Positions 1 to 6,598 of a stretch of DNA of 64,000 nt are shown here, in pieces. Source of the stretch: Acinetobacter lwoffii (lineage in GTDB: Bacteria > Pseudomonadota > Gammaproteobacteria > Pseudomonadales > Moraxellaceae); NCBI RefSeq assembly GCF_002321025.1, contig NZ_DCLL01000023.1, forward strand, positions 1-64,000, read 5' to 3'. Position 1 is the first letter of the stretch; each line of letters starts with the position of its first letter. Position numbers and translations under genes: made by a program. Below the pieces are notes generated by a model. It worked only from the letters and a program-made list of their open reading frames with translations, was not told the origin of the DNA and did not search any database.

Positions 1-67
1 TGGCGATTTGATTTTACTACTTCGATATTTTTTTAAGCTAACAGTGTCAACCCACCCTAGTTAATTA

Positions 68-520
68 TTAGTTTTTAACGTAACCTTTGTCTACACAGTT
101 ACCAGTGTATGTCCAAATAAGACGACCTGTAGCTGTTCGGCTACCTTCTGCACCAGCTTGTTCTACGGCAGGAGATAAAGTACAAGTATCTGCTTCCACA
201 ATTCCTTTATAGTTATTTGGTGTTGCTACGATTGCTGCAGTAGTTGCTGTGATAGTAATCGTTTTTAGAGCTTTACCAGATAAGTCTGTAGGTAAAACTT
301 CACCAACTTTACCAGCAGTATCACAAGCAGTAAGCGATTTTTCAATTGCATAGCATGTATCTACTGCTGTTTTAATTGGTGCCATTGCAGATGTAACTTC
401 GGTGTAAGCAGCACGCTTAATATAGTTTTGATAAGCTGGAATTGCAATCGCTGCTAAAATACCAATAATAGCGATTACAATCATCAGCTCGATCAACGTA
501 AAGCCTTTTTGAGCGTTCAT
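68..520 (-). CDS. pilA: Type IV major pilin (PilA/ComP family), intact
   Basis: Structural subunit of type IV pili, inserted in the inner membrane as a prepilin, cleaved by prepilin peptidase and assembled into the fibre used for twitching and DNA uptake. The short leader MNAQKG is followed by FTLIELMIVIAIIGILAA, the class III signal and assembly helix, with the conserved Glu at mature position 5. The product has about 150 residues. Two cysteine pairs are visible, one near residues 55-65 and one forming the C-terminal D-region loop. An in-frame ATG four codons upstream exists, but starting at MNAQKG gives the usual short leader. The gene lies behind a sigma-54-type promoter and is divergent from a second, damaged pilin gene. 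Whether it is the ComP or the PilA orthologue cannot be decided here. Confidence 0.93.
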   Translation of the reverse strand: MNAQKGFTLIELMIVIAIIGILAAIAIPAYQNYIKRAAYTEVTSAMAPIKTAVDTCYAIEKSLTACDTAGKVGEVLPTDLSGKALKTITITATTAAIVATPNNYKGIVEADTCTLSPAVEQAGAEGSRTATGRLIWTYTGNCVDKGYVKN

Positions 521-581
521 AACATTCTCCACAAATGTTTTGTTAATTTATTCATAAGCTTTGTAAGCTAATTTATAGTTT

Positions 582-596
582 GCACAAAGTGTGCCA
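582..596 (-). promoter_or_regulatory. Sigma-54 (-24/-12) promoter of the pilin gene
   Basis: On the minus strand the sequence reads TGGCACACTTTGTGC: GG and GC separated by exactly 10 bases, the hallmark of RpoN promoters, with a perfect TGGCAC -24 element and GTGC instead of TTGC at -12. It ends about 60 bases before the pilin ATG. Pilin genes of Pseudomonas and relatives are RpoN/PilR dependent, which fits. Start-site mapping is not available. Confidence 0.75.
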
Positions 597-688
597 AAGT
601 ATATTACTAAATAATTTCTCATTAAATCAATGGATTGTTTAATAATTTAAAAATCTAAAAAATATATAAGTAAATTTATGTAACTAAG

Positions 689-711
689 TGACAAAAAGTG
701 TCATTTTTGTC
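689..711 (-). promoter_or_regulatory. Probable PilR (enhancer) binding region
   Basis: A cluster of TGACA/TGTCA/TTGTC repeats (tgacaaaaagtgtca followed by ttttgtc) lies about 100 bases upstream of the sigma-54 promoter. In Pseudomonas PilR binds TGTC-containing sites at a comparable distance from the pilA promoter. The repeats are seen; assignment to PilR is inference. Confidence 0.45.
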
Positions 712-921
712 GGTTTTGAGAGATGTAAATATAAAGATTGCTTGTAGTAGGAAAAGTTAAATTATTTACAGCTAGGTAAACAGACAACTATATTTAGCTT
801 AGTCATGATTGCTCGTGTGGGGGTGAAAGTAATTTGAAATTGAAAGTGTTGTTCTATGTGGAATGTTTCATACATGGGGGAGTAATAGAATGAAACGGCT
901 TAAAGACTTCAAAGTAACCGC

Positions 922-1203
922 ATGAATACCTCGTCCAGCTGTAAATTTTTTTCCATGCAATTTGGTGATGACGAAGCGACTAGGCGTATTATTCTGCATC
1001 ATGCAAGACGTGTGATTCTTCAGCATAAAGAAGAAATACAGAAGCTGGCTTATAAAAGTGAGTCTGGATTTTTTACTTTGTTTTTAGCTTGTCAAAATTT
1101 TAAAATATCTCACGACCAGTCTGCTTTTATCAAAATTCATCCTATCGCACTGAGTAAAAGCCATTTTCTGATATGGACAAATTGGAAAAATTTGTCTATT
1201 TAA
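922..1203 (+). CDS. Doubtful small ORF, possibly a frame-disrupted gene
   Basis: A 93-codon frame of unknown function. It lacks a ribosome site of its own but is preceded by a 12-codon frame at 890-925 (MKRLKDFKVTA) with a strong GGGGGAG site, whose TGA overlaps this ATG (ATGA). Two readings are possible: translational coupling, or one small gene broken by a stop and a frame change. The first frame continued past its stop reads IPRPAVNF, and a shift in the following T-run would join it to SMQFGDDEATRR. The central part (charged, helical, DDEATRR to QKLAYK) looks protein-like, whereas the tail after residue 45 is less convincing. No family was recognised. Confidence 0.3.
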   Translation: MNTSSSCKFFSMQFGDDEATRRIILHHARRVILQHKEEIQKLAYKSESGFFTLFLACQNFKISHDQSAFIKIHPIALSKSHFLIWTNWKNLSI

Positions 1204-1224
1204 AACGATGTCCATATGGACAAA
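1171..1224. repeat. Cluster of short direct and inverted repeats before the truncated pilin
   Basis: The 11-mer atatggacaaa occurs at 1171-1181 and 1214-1224. The first copy lies at an inverted repeat gacaaatt/aatttgtc (1176-1183, 1189-1196) and the second is part of the perfect 14-base palindrome tgtccatatggaca (1209-1222). These could be operator sites or the scar of a mobile element; nothing in the sequence decides which. Confidence 0.5.
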
Positions 1225-1286
1225 ATGAATTAATAAGTAAAATAATATAATTCAATGGTTTGATGCATGTCTATATAAGGTGACTT

Positions 1287-1724
1287 ATGGAATGTATTGA
1301 ATTAATGATTGTTGTTGCAATTATTGGTATTTTGGCTGCAGTTGCGATTCCTCAGTACCAAAATTATACAGTTAAAGCAAAAGTTGCTAATGCCTTAACA
1401 GCTGCCGAAACCTTAAAAACTGAAGTGGCTTTATGTTCCCAAGAAATAGGAACTGTCACAGGTTGTTCAAACGGTTCAAATGGTATTTCGGCTGCTAACG
1501 CATTTACTGCCACTAAAGAAGTTGCATCAGCAACCGTTGCAGATGGAGTCATTACCGTAGTTCTAGGTACAGGCATTAATGCGAATGTTGATGGTAAAAA
1601 AATTCAATATACTCCTACGGCAGGAACAACTAATTTAACATGGTGTGTTGCAACTAATAGTACTCATGCTGCGGCTGCATCTGCAATTACTAAAAATAGT
1701 GTTGGTACTTGCTCTGTAACCTGA
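1287..1724 (+). pseudogene. Second type IV pilin, lacking leader and cleavage site
   Basis: From Ile-Glu-Leu-Met onward this is a clear type IV pilin (IELMIVVAIIGILAAVAIPQYQNY, then a globular domain with two cysteine pairs, ending GTCSVT). The segment that should precede it, a basic leader and the G/F cleavage site with FTL, is replaced by MEC, and a stop codon lies in frame just upstream of the ATG. Without the Gly-Phe site prepilin peptidase could not process it, so the gene as written should not give pilus subunits. No sigma-54 site was seen before it. It faces away from the intact pilin and is followed by a terminator and the pilin glycosylase gene, the place where comP or pilA normally sits. 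It is either a dead gene or a silent cassette. Confidence 0.8.
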
Positions 1725-1734
1725 TAAATATAAA

Positions 1735-1763
1735 AAAACGCATCAACTATGATGCGTTTTTTT
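1735..1763 (+). terminator. Intrinsic terminator after the truncated pilin
   Basis: Stem acgcatc/gatgcgt (1738-1744, 1751-1757) with a six-base loop and a T-run. It follows the pilin stop codon by about a dozen bases and would isolate the pilin from the downstream glycosylase gene. Confidence 0.85.
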
Positions 1764-1799
1764 AAATCAAAATTCTCTAACAATAACGAATTCACTATT

Positions 1800-1992
1800 C
1801 CTAGCTGTTTTTTTATAATCCTCTTTTAACTGCTTTAATCTTACTTTTAGCTTGTTCAATCTCTCATGCAGACGAAAGAACACGTTGCCCTGCTTCCTGT
1901 GCATTTAACTCGATCGCGTCTGATGGCTTTTCTTAATCGAACTATGCTTACGTCCAGCTTCAAGTGCCATCGTGTCAATTAATAGAGAGCCT
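1800..1992 (-). pseudogene. Degenerate coding remnant, unidentified
   Basis: Read on the minus strand, the stretch gives protein-like fragments in shifting frames: LLIDTMALEAGRKHSSIKKS, then after a frame change DAIELNAQEAGQRVLSSA, a stop, and EIEQAKSKIKAVKRGL. The pattern suggests one basic, helical protein broken by at least one frameshift and one nonsense codon. I cannot name the family securely. The gap 1725-2121 between pilin and glycosylase otherwise holds only the terminator and the start region of the next gene. Confidence 0.35.
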
Positions 1993-2121
1993 TTCGAACG
2001 TTTACTCTCCTTTTCTAGCCAAAATCGGGAAATCCAAAACTTTTAATTAATAAGATTAAATTATAAAATTACCTGCTTTTTTTGTTTATCATGTGCAAAA
2101 TTTCTTTTTCCTGAAGCTCAC

Positions 2122-3756
2122 ATGAAATCCACGCTTGCCCTAATCGCGGCAATTCTTATCTCTCTTGCATGGCTCATACCAATACATTACCGTCCCTGGG
2201 TCACCTATACAGGTGAGCTGTATGCCTTTTTTGCGCTCTTTGCCATCGCTGCAATCTGCTTAAGAGATAAAGTAAGAATTCCAGCAGTGAGTCTGCCGCT
2301 ATTGCTTCTTGCCAGTATGTCTTTTATCCAGTTACTCGCAGGGCAGGTGTTTTTCTTTAGTACTGCCATAATGGGCTTTATTTTCGTCTTTAGTTTTTGG
2401 CTCGCGAGTATACTAGGCTATAACCTGTCAACAGGAAGCTATAGCCGGGAAGAAACCTTTACTAATCTGAGCTATGTGTTTCTAGCATCAGGTACAGTCA
2501 CAGGTATTATTGCACTTTGCCAATGGATCAATCTGGATGCAACTTTGCCAGGTATGGTGAATATCAGCGGTAATCAGCGGCCTTATGCCAACTTTGCCCA
2601 GCCCAATAATATGGCAACTTTTCTCGTCATGGCATTGATGAGCTGCCTTTATCTCTATGAAAAGAAAAAAATCCAAACCAAGTGGCTATTTGTATGTGCT
2701 GTAGTGATTGTAATCGGGGTTGCTTTAAGTCAGTCACGTACCGCTTGGGTAGCTGCGATCACGATCATGTTGTATTTAGCTTTCTATCAATATAAAGGTG
2801 TTATCCGCCTGAAGTGGTATTACAGTACCACTTTGTTCATCTTCTTTATTTCTTGTATTGTCGTTTTCCCATTGCTGAGTCAGCTTGCAGCTCAAGCAAT
2901 GGATGCACAAGTTGTGCAAAGTCGTGATGTCGTGTCTCGTGCGACAGGTGATATGTCGCGTATTACAATTTGGCAGCAAATGATCGCCGCCATTCAGGCA
3001 CAGCCATGGTTTGGCTATGGTTGGTATCAAACTAGCGCAGCGTTCGTTTCAATCAGCGATACCGTACAAGGCCCGGTGTGGATTCGGAGTGCGCATAATT
3101 TTATTATCGATTTCCTGCTCTGGAATGGACTGATCATCGGTCTGCCATTTCTTGCGTACTTTGGTTATTTGGGCTATCAGTTACAACGCTGGGTGAATAC
3201 ACCAGAATCTGTCATCGGGATCTTGATGATCGGGGTTTTTGTGACACATGCCATGTTTGAGTTTCCACAGCATTATGCCTATTTCTTGTTGCCAGTAGGT
3301 TTTATTCTGGGTACGGTTCTGGCACAAAATCCAAAAATTAAAACAGTGGTTATGCCATCAATCGGCATGCAATTCATTTTTGCTGTTGGGTTACTTTTAT
3401 TGATTGTGATTTATCGCGACTATGATGTTGCGGTGCCAAAACTTGGACAAAGTATTCGTTATGAAAAGCAACCTGAAAAAATTACCAATGAAAAACCAAT
3501 TTATCTGTTAACCGAGTTTAATCATCGCATTGCCTGGATTCGTCTGAATCCTTATAGCAAAGCGTCTGCTGAACAGATTCAGGAAGGTGAACAAATGGTC
3601 TTGAGTTATCCGACTAAATATAACCTGATCAAATATGCCAAACTTTTAGCTTTTAATGGATATGAGGCGGAAGCCAAGCACCAGCTGCAACGCTTAAAGA
3701 CCATTCAGAAAACTGAAATGAGTTATGAAGAATTAACGCAGGATGTACCTCGCTAA
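2122..3756 (+). CDS. Type IV pilin O-oligosaccharyltransferase (PglL/TfpO, Wzy_C family)
   Basis: Integral inner-membrane enzyme that transfers lipid-linked glycan to serine or threonine of pilin or other periplasmic proteins. The 544-residue protein has about 10-12 hydrophobic segments. The Wzy_C region contains the SAHNF motif near residue 330 and a histidine-rich loop (FEFPQHYAYF) near residue 375, both typical of PglL and O-antigen ligases. A soluble C-terminal domain from about residue 430 resembles Wzy_C_2. Its position beside pilin genes parallels comP-pglL and pilA-tfpO of other Acinetobacter. Pilin-specific versus general specificity cannot be told from sequence; the intact pilin here ends in YVKN, without the C-terminal serine used by some TfpO enzymes. 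Confidence 0.85.
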   Translation: MKSTLALIAAILISLAWLIPIHYRPWVTYTGELYAFFALFAIAAICLRDKVRIPAVSLPLLLLASMSFIQLLAGQVFFFSTAIMGFIFVFSFWLASILGYNLSTGSYSREETFTNLSYVFLASGTVTGIIALCQWINLDATLPGMVNISGNQRPYANFAQPNNMATFLVMALMSCLYLYEKKKIQTKWLFVCAVVIVIGVALSQSRTAWVAAITIMLYLAFYQYKGVIRLKWYYSTTLFIFFISCIVVFPLLSQLAAQAMDAQVVQSRDVVSRATGDMSRITIWQQMIAAIQAQPWFGYGWYQTSAAFVSISDTVQGPVWIRSAHNFIIDFLLWNGLIIGLPFLAYFGYLGYQLQRWVNTPESVIGILMIGVFVTHAMFEFPQHYAYFLLPVGFILGTVLAQNPKIKTVVMPSIGMQFIFAVGLLLLIVIYRDYDVAVPKLGQSIRYEKQPEKITNEKPIYLLTEFNHRIAWIRLNPYSKASAEQIQEGEQMVLSYPTKYNLIKYAKLLAFNGYEAEAKHQLQRLKTIQKTEMSYEELTQDVPR

Positions 3757-3760
3757 ATAC

Positions 3761-3787
3761 AAAAAAGCCAGTAGATGCTGGCTTTTT
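3761..3787. terminator. Bidirectional terminator between pglL and bfr
   Basis: Hairpin agccag/ctggct flanked by A-run and T-run, between two convergent genes; it can serve both strands. Confidence 0.85.
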
Positions 3788-3805
3788 CTTGTCTTAATTT
3801 TGAGT

Positions 3806-4270
3806 TTAGAGCTGGCTTTGGATATAGTTTTCGATACCAATACTCTCGATCAGATCGATTTGTGTCGTGGTCCAGTCTAGATAGTTTTCTTCTTTCTCTA
3901 GAATTTCCTGAACCAGATCACGCGTCACATAATCCATTTGGGTTTCAGCCAGTGCGACAGCTTTCTGGATGGCTTCAATATTCTCTTTGACTTTGCGTAC
4001 ATCACAATGCAGCACTTCTTGAGTATGCTGACCAATATACAGTTTGCCCAGATTTTGTAAATTCGGCAGACCTTCCAAAAATAAAATACGTTCAATAATT
4101 TTATCGGCATGTTTCATCTGAACAATGGATTCTTTATATTCTGCCGAGCCCAGTTTCTCAATGCCCCAGTCATTAAACATGCGCGAATGCAGGAAATACT
4201 GGTTAATGGCAGTTAAGTGGTGATACAACACCTGATTGAGCTGATTAATCACATCACGATTGCCTTTCAT
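3806..4270 (-). CDS. bfr: Bacterioferritin, haem-type subunit with altered ferroxidase site
   Basis: Iron-storage subunit forming a 24-mer with haem between subunits. The 154 residues align end to end with E. coli Bfr (MKG start, AINQYFLH, MKHAD, ERILFLEGLPNLQ, DYVTRD). The haem ligand Met52 is present. Of the six di-iron ligands, E18, E51, E94 and H130 are replaced by H, Q, V and Y; only H54 and E127 remain. Some bacteria build mixed Bfr shells from two subunit types with divided tasks, and this copy would probably need a ferroxidase-competent partner encoded elsewhere. A GGAG site precedes the ATG. bfd lies upstream on the same strand beyond an inserted element. Confidence 0.92.
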   Translation of the reverse strand: MKGNRDVINQLNQVLYHHLTAINQYFLHSRMFNDWGIEKLGSAEYKESIVQMKHADKIIERILFLEGLPNLQNLGKLYIGQHTQEVLHCDVRKVKENIEAIQKAVALAETQMDYVTRDLVQEILEKEENYLDWTTTQIDLIESIGIENYIQSQL

Positions 4271-4406
4271 CGCATAACTCCATTTGGACCTGTTTTATCT
4301 TTCTAAGAAAGCGCTCTAATCCTGATAGTAAAGCAAGTCAGGGGCAAATGGCGAGTAATTTATCAAATCAAACGTAAAACCTCGTTTTCAAGGCAGGGAT
4401 ATAAAT

Positions 4407-5580
4407 GAGTGACCTAAGCCATACGACATGAAATGTCGTTTCAAATTAACATTTTTAACTTTGGATATTCTATTGGTTATTTTCATTGATAAAATAATCG
4501 CATGAAAACACTTAAATTGCGCATTAAAGATAAACATTCCAAGATATTAGAGCAATTAGCATCTGAAGTGAATTTCGTCTGGAATTATGTCAATGATTTA
4601 AGCTTTAAACACCTTAAAAGAAAAGGTGAATTTCTCAGTGCTTACGATATTGCTGAATATACGAAAGGTACATCTAGGCTTTGTGGATTACATAGTCAAA
4701 CCATTCAGGCTATTACCGAAGAATTAGTCATACGCAGAAAGCAATTCAAGAAGACCAAACTAAGATGGCGGGTCAGTCATAAGAAATCAGCCAGAAGATC
4801 ACTAGGTTGGATACCCTTTAAGAAAGTAGCAATCAAGTATGCTGATGGCCATATCCAGTATGGCAAGCATCAGTTTAAAATATGGGATAGCTATGGACTG
4901 TCAAATTACAGTATCAAGACTGGTTCGTTTGTCGAGGATGCGCGTGGCCGCTGGTATGTCTGCTTAGTTGTGAATAGCCCTAAAATTGAGAAATCGACTG
5001 CGACTAATTTGATTGGGATTGATCTGGGCTTAAAGGATATAGCCACTTGTTCGGATGGTACGATAATTTCAAATCCCAAGTTCTACCGTCAATATGAACA
5101 GAAATTAGGGATTGCTCAACGAGCGAAAAATAGAAAACGGGTCCGTGCATTACACGCCAAGATTGCAAACTGTCGTAAAGACCATTTGCACAAAGCGAGT
5201 ACAATGCTTATAAAGAAAAATGCACTAATTGTTGTAGGCGATCTGAGTGCGAAAAAACTGGTGAAAACCAAGATGGCGAAGTCTGTTCTGGATACCGGAT
5301 TTTCAGCATTCAAGACCATGCTCAAGTATAAATGCGAGAACGCAGGAGTATGGTTTGAAGAAGTTAGTGAAAGTTTCACAACCCAAATGTGTTCATGCTG
5401 TGGTGAGGTCACTGCAAGCAGTCCGAAAGGTAGAGCAGATTTGCGAATAAGAGTATGGGAATGTGAAAACTGTTCAAGTGTTCTGGATCGGGACTTGAAT
5501 AGTGCTAAGAACATACTTGCGCTTGGGCATAAGCGTCTCGCAGGAGGAATCAGCTCTATTTAGAGAGGTGAGGATGTCAA
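4407..5580 (+). mobile_element. Solitary tnpB element of the IS200/IS605 group (IS1341-like)
   Basis: The tnpB gene is flanked on the left by a hairpin acgacat-gaa-atgtcgt (4423-4439), and on the right by GATGTCAA ending at 5580, the type of end seen in this group. There is no TnpA (HUH tyrosine transposase) gene, so it is not autonomous. The left tip near 4407 is an estimate by comparison with the second element at 27735. It lies between bfr and bfd without breaking either. The 3' end of tnpB and the right end would be expected to encode the guide RNA. Confidence 0.65.
4502..5563 (+). CDS. tnpB: TnpB-family RNA-guided nuclease with Gly at the RuvC-II Glu position
   Basis: A 353-residue IS605 OrfB/TnpB protein. 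It has the N-terminal helix-turn-helix region, a RuvC-like core with Asp174 (IGIDLG) and Asp331 (RDLNSAKN), and a zinc finger (CSCCG near 299, CENC near 320). The segment that normally reads VVVEDL reads IVVGDL, so residue 246 is glycine, not glutamate. Published TnpB surveys describe groups with rearranged catalytic sites and others that are nuclease-dead; E286, E287 or E290 are possible substitutes. After the TAG stop the same frame stays open for another 35 codons. Related copies act in homing and retention of IS elements, not in transposition itself. Confidence 0.88.
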   Translation: MKTLKLRIKDKHSKILEQLASEVNFVWNYVNDLSFKHLKRKGEFLSAYDIAEYTKGTSRLCGLHSQTIQAITEELVIRRKQFKKTKLRWRVSHKKSARRSLGWIPFKKVAIKYADGHIQYGKHQFKIWDSYGLSNYSIKTGSFVEDARGRWYVCLVVNSPKIEKSTATNLIGIDLGLKDIATCSDGTIISNPKFYRQYEQKLGIAQRAKNRKRVRALHAKIANCRKDHLHKASTMLIKKNALIVVGDLSAKKLVKTKMAKSVLDTGFSAFKTMLKYKCENAGVWFEEVSESFTTQMCSCCGEVTASSPKGRADLRIRVWECENCSSVLDRDLNSAKNILALGHKRLAGGISSI

Positions 5581-5633
5581 GGAACAGCAAATGAAAATCG
5601 ACATCGAATCGATTCAGACTCAGATGAGTGGCA

Positions 5634-5662
5634 ATAAAAACCCGCCAGAGTCAAAGGCGGGG
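5634..5662 (-). terminator. Terminator of bfd
   Basis: On the minus strand: stem cccgcc/ggcggg (plus positions 5641-5646 and 5656-5661) followed by TTTTTATT. It ends the bfd transcript about 60 bases after the gene. Confidence 0.8.
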
Positions 5663-5724
5663 GAGGAGTAATGATCAAAGATCATTGTTTTTCATTATGC
5701 TTATTGGGAGAAATCTTTCTAAAT

Positions 5725-5919
5725 TTATGCTGCAACAGCCAGTCGAGCTGCAATTTGTGAAACCTCATCACTGATGATCATGCGGGCTTCTGGTGCGCAG
5801 CGGCCACAGCAAGTTCCCAAGTCCAACATATCGCGGACATCACGATAACTTTCAGCGCCATTTGCAATAGCATCTTTAATGTCTTGATCTGTAATGCCAC
5901 GGCATAGACAAACGTACAT
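5725..5919 (-). CDS. bfd: Bacterioferritin-associated ferredoxin
   Basis: A [2Fe-2S] protein that reduces the haem of bacterioferritin and so mobilises stored iron. The 64 residues begin MYVCLCRGIT and contain the Bfd/BFD-like four-cysteine set, C-x-C at the N terminus and C-x2-C (CCGRC) near residues 37-41. The ATG at 5919 is chosen because family members start MYVCLC; an in-frame TTG three codons upstream is less likely. A Fur-like box lies about 45 bases upstream, in keeping with iron-starvation induction of bfd. Its partner bfr is 1.45 kb away on the same strand. Confidence 0.93.
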   Translation of the reverse strand: MYVCLCRGITDQDIKDAIANGAESYRDVRDMLDLGTCCGRCAPEARMIISDEVSQIAARLAVAA

Positions 5920-5957
5920 AGGACACAACCACAGTGATTAAATAAGATAAGTAATAT

Positions 5958-5978
5958 TATTGATAATTGTTATCGTTT
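5958..5978 (-). promoter_or_regulatory. Fur-box-like operator upstream of bfd
   Basis: The core gataattgttatc (5962-5974) matches the GATAAT-x-ATTATC logic of the Fur consensus closely and lies in the bfd promoter region. Binding is inferred. Confidence 0.6.
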
Positions 5979-6139
5979 GTCAATAAAAATCATTTGAAAT
6001 AGCTTTTATCATGATTGATGATTTAGATAAAAAAACACCACCTGAGCGGAAATCTAAGTATTAATTAAATTTCCGCGCAAGAGCGATTCATGATTTAGAA
6101 TGAGATATTGCAGGGTGGGGACTGAGTGATTTTTATAAC

Positions 6140-6523
6140 TTATTGATTAATTATGACAATGCCATCCATTTCAACCAAGGCATCTTTAGGCAGGCCGGCC
6201 ACACCTAAAGCGGCACGTGCTGGATAGGGCTGGGCAAAATACTCACCCATAATTTGATTGACCAGTTGAAAGTGAGATAAGTCGGTCAGGAAAATATTCA
6301 GTTTGGCAATATCTGCCAAAGAGCCACCAGCGGCTTCACAGACTGCTTTTAAGTTATCAAACACCCGGCGAATTTGAGCTTCAATGCCTTCAACCAGTTC
6401 CATACTATAAGGATCCAGGCCAATTTGACCTGATAGATATAAGGTATCACCCACTAAAATGGCTTGCGAATAAGTGCCAATCGCAGCAGGGGCATTTTCA
6501 GTATGGATTACTTGGCGGGACAT
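6140..6523 (-). CDS. ridA: RidA/YjgF-family enamine/imine deaminase
   Basis: Cytosolic trimer that hydrolyses reactive enamines and imines, such as 2-aminoacrylate released by PLP enzymes. The 127 residues are full length, with the family signatures GTYSQA, LYLSGQIGLD, PARAALGVAGLPKDALVEMD; the conserved Arg that binds the substrate carboxylate lies in PARAA. A GGAG site precedes the ATG. It is downstream of spoT on the same strand, an arrangement common in gammaproteobacteria. Confidence 0.95.
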   Translation of the reverse strand: MSRQVIHTENAPAAIGTYSQAILVGDTLYLSGQIGLDPYSMELVEGIEAQIRRVFDNLKAVCEAAGGSLADIAKLNIFLTDLSHFQLVNQIMGEYFAQPYPARAALGVAGLPKDALVEMDGIVIINQ

Positions 6524-6598
6524 TAATTTCTCCTTTTATCATCGACATACATCATATTCGATCAATTCGGCCGATCAAAGCACTATCGTTTTAAATGA

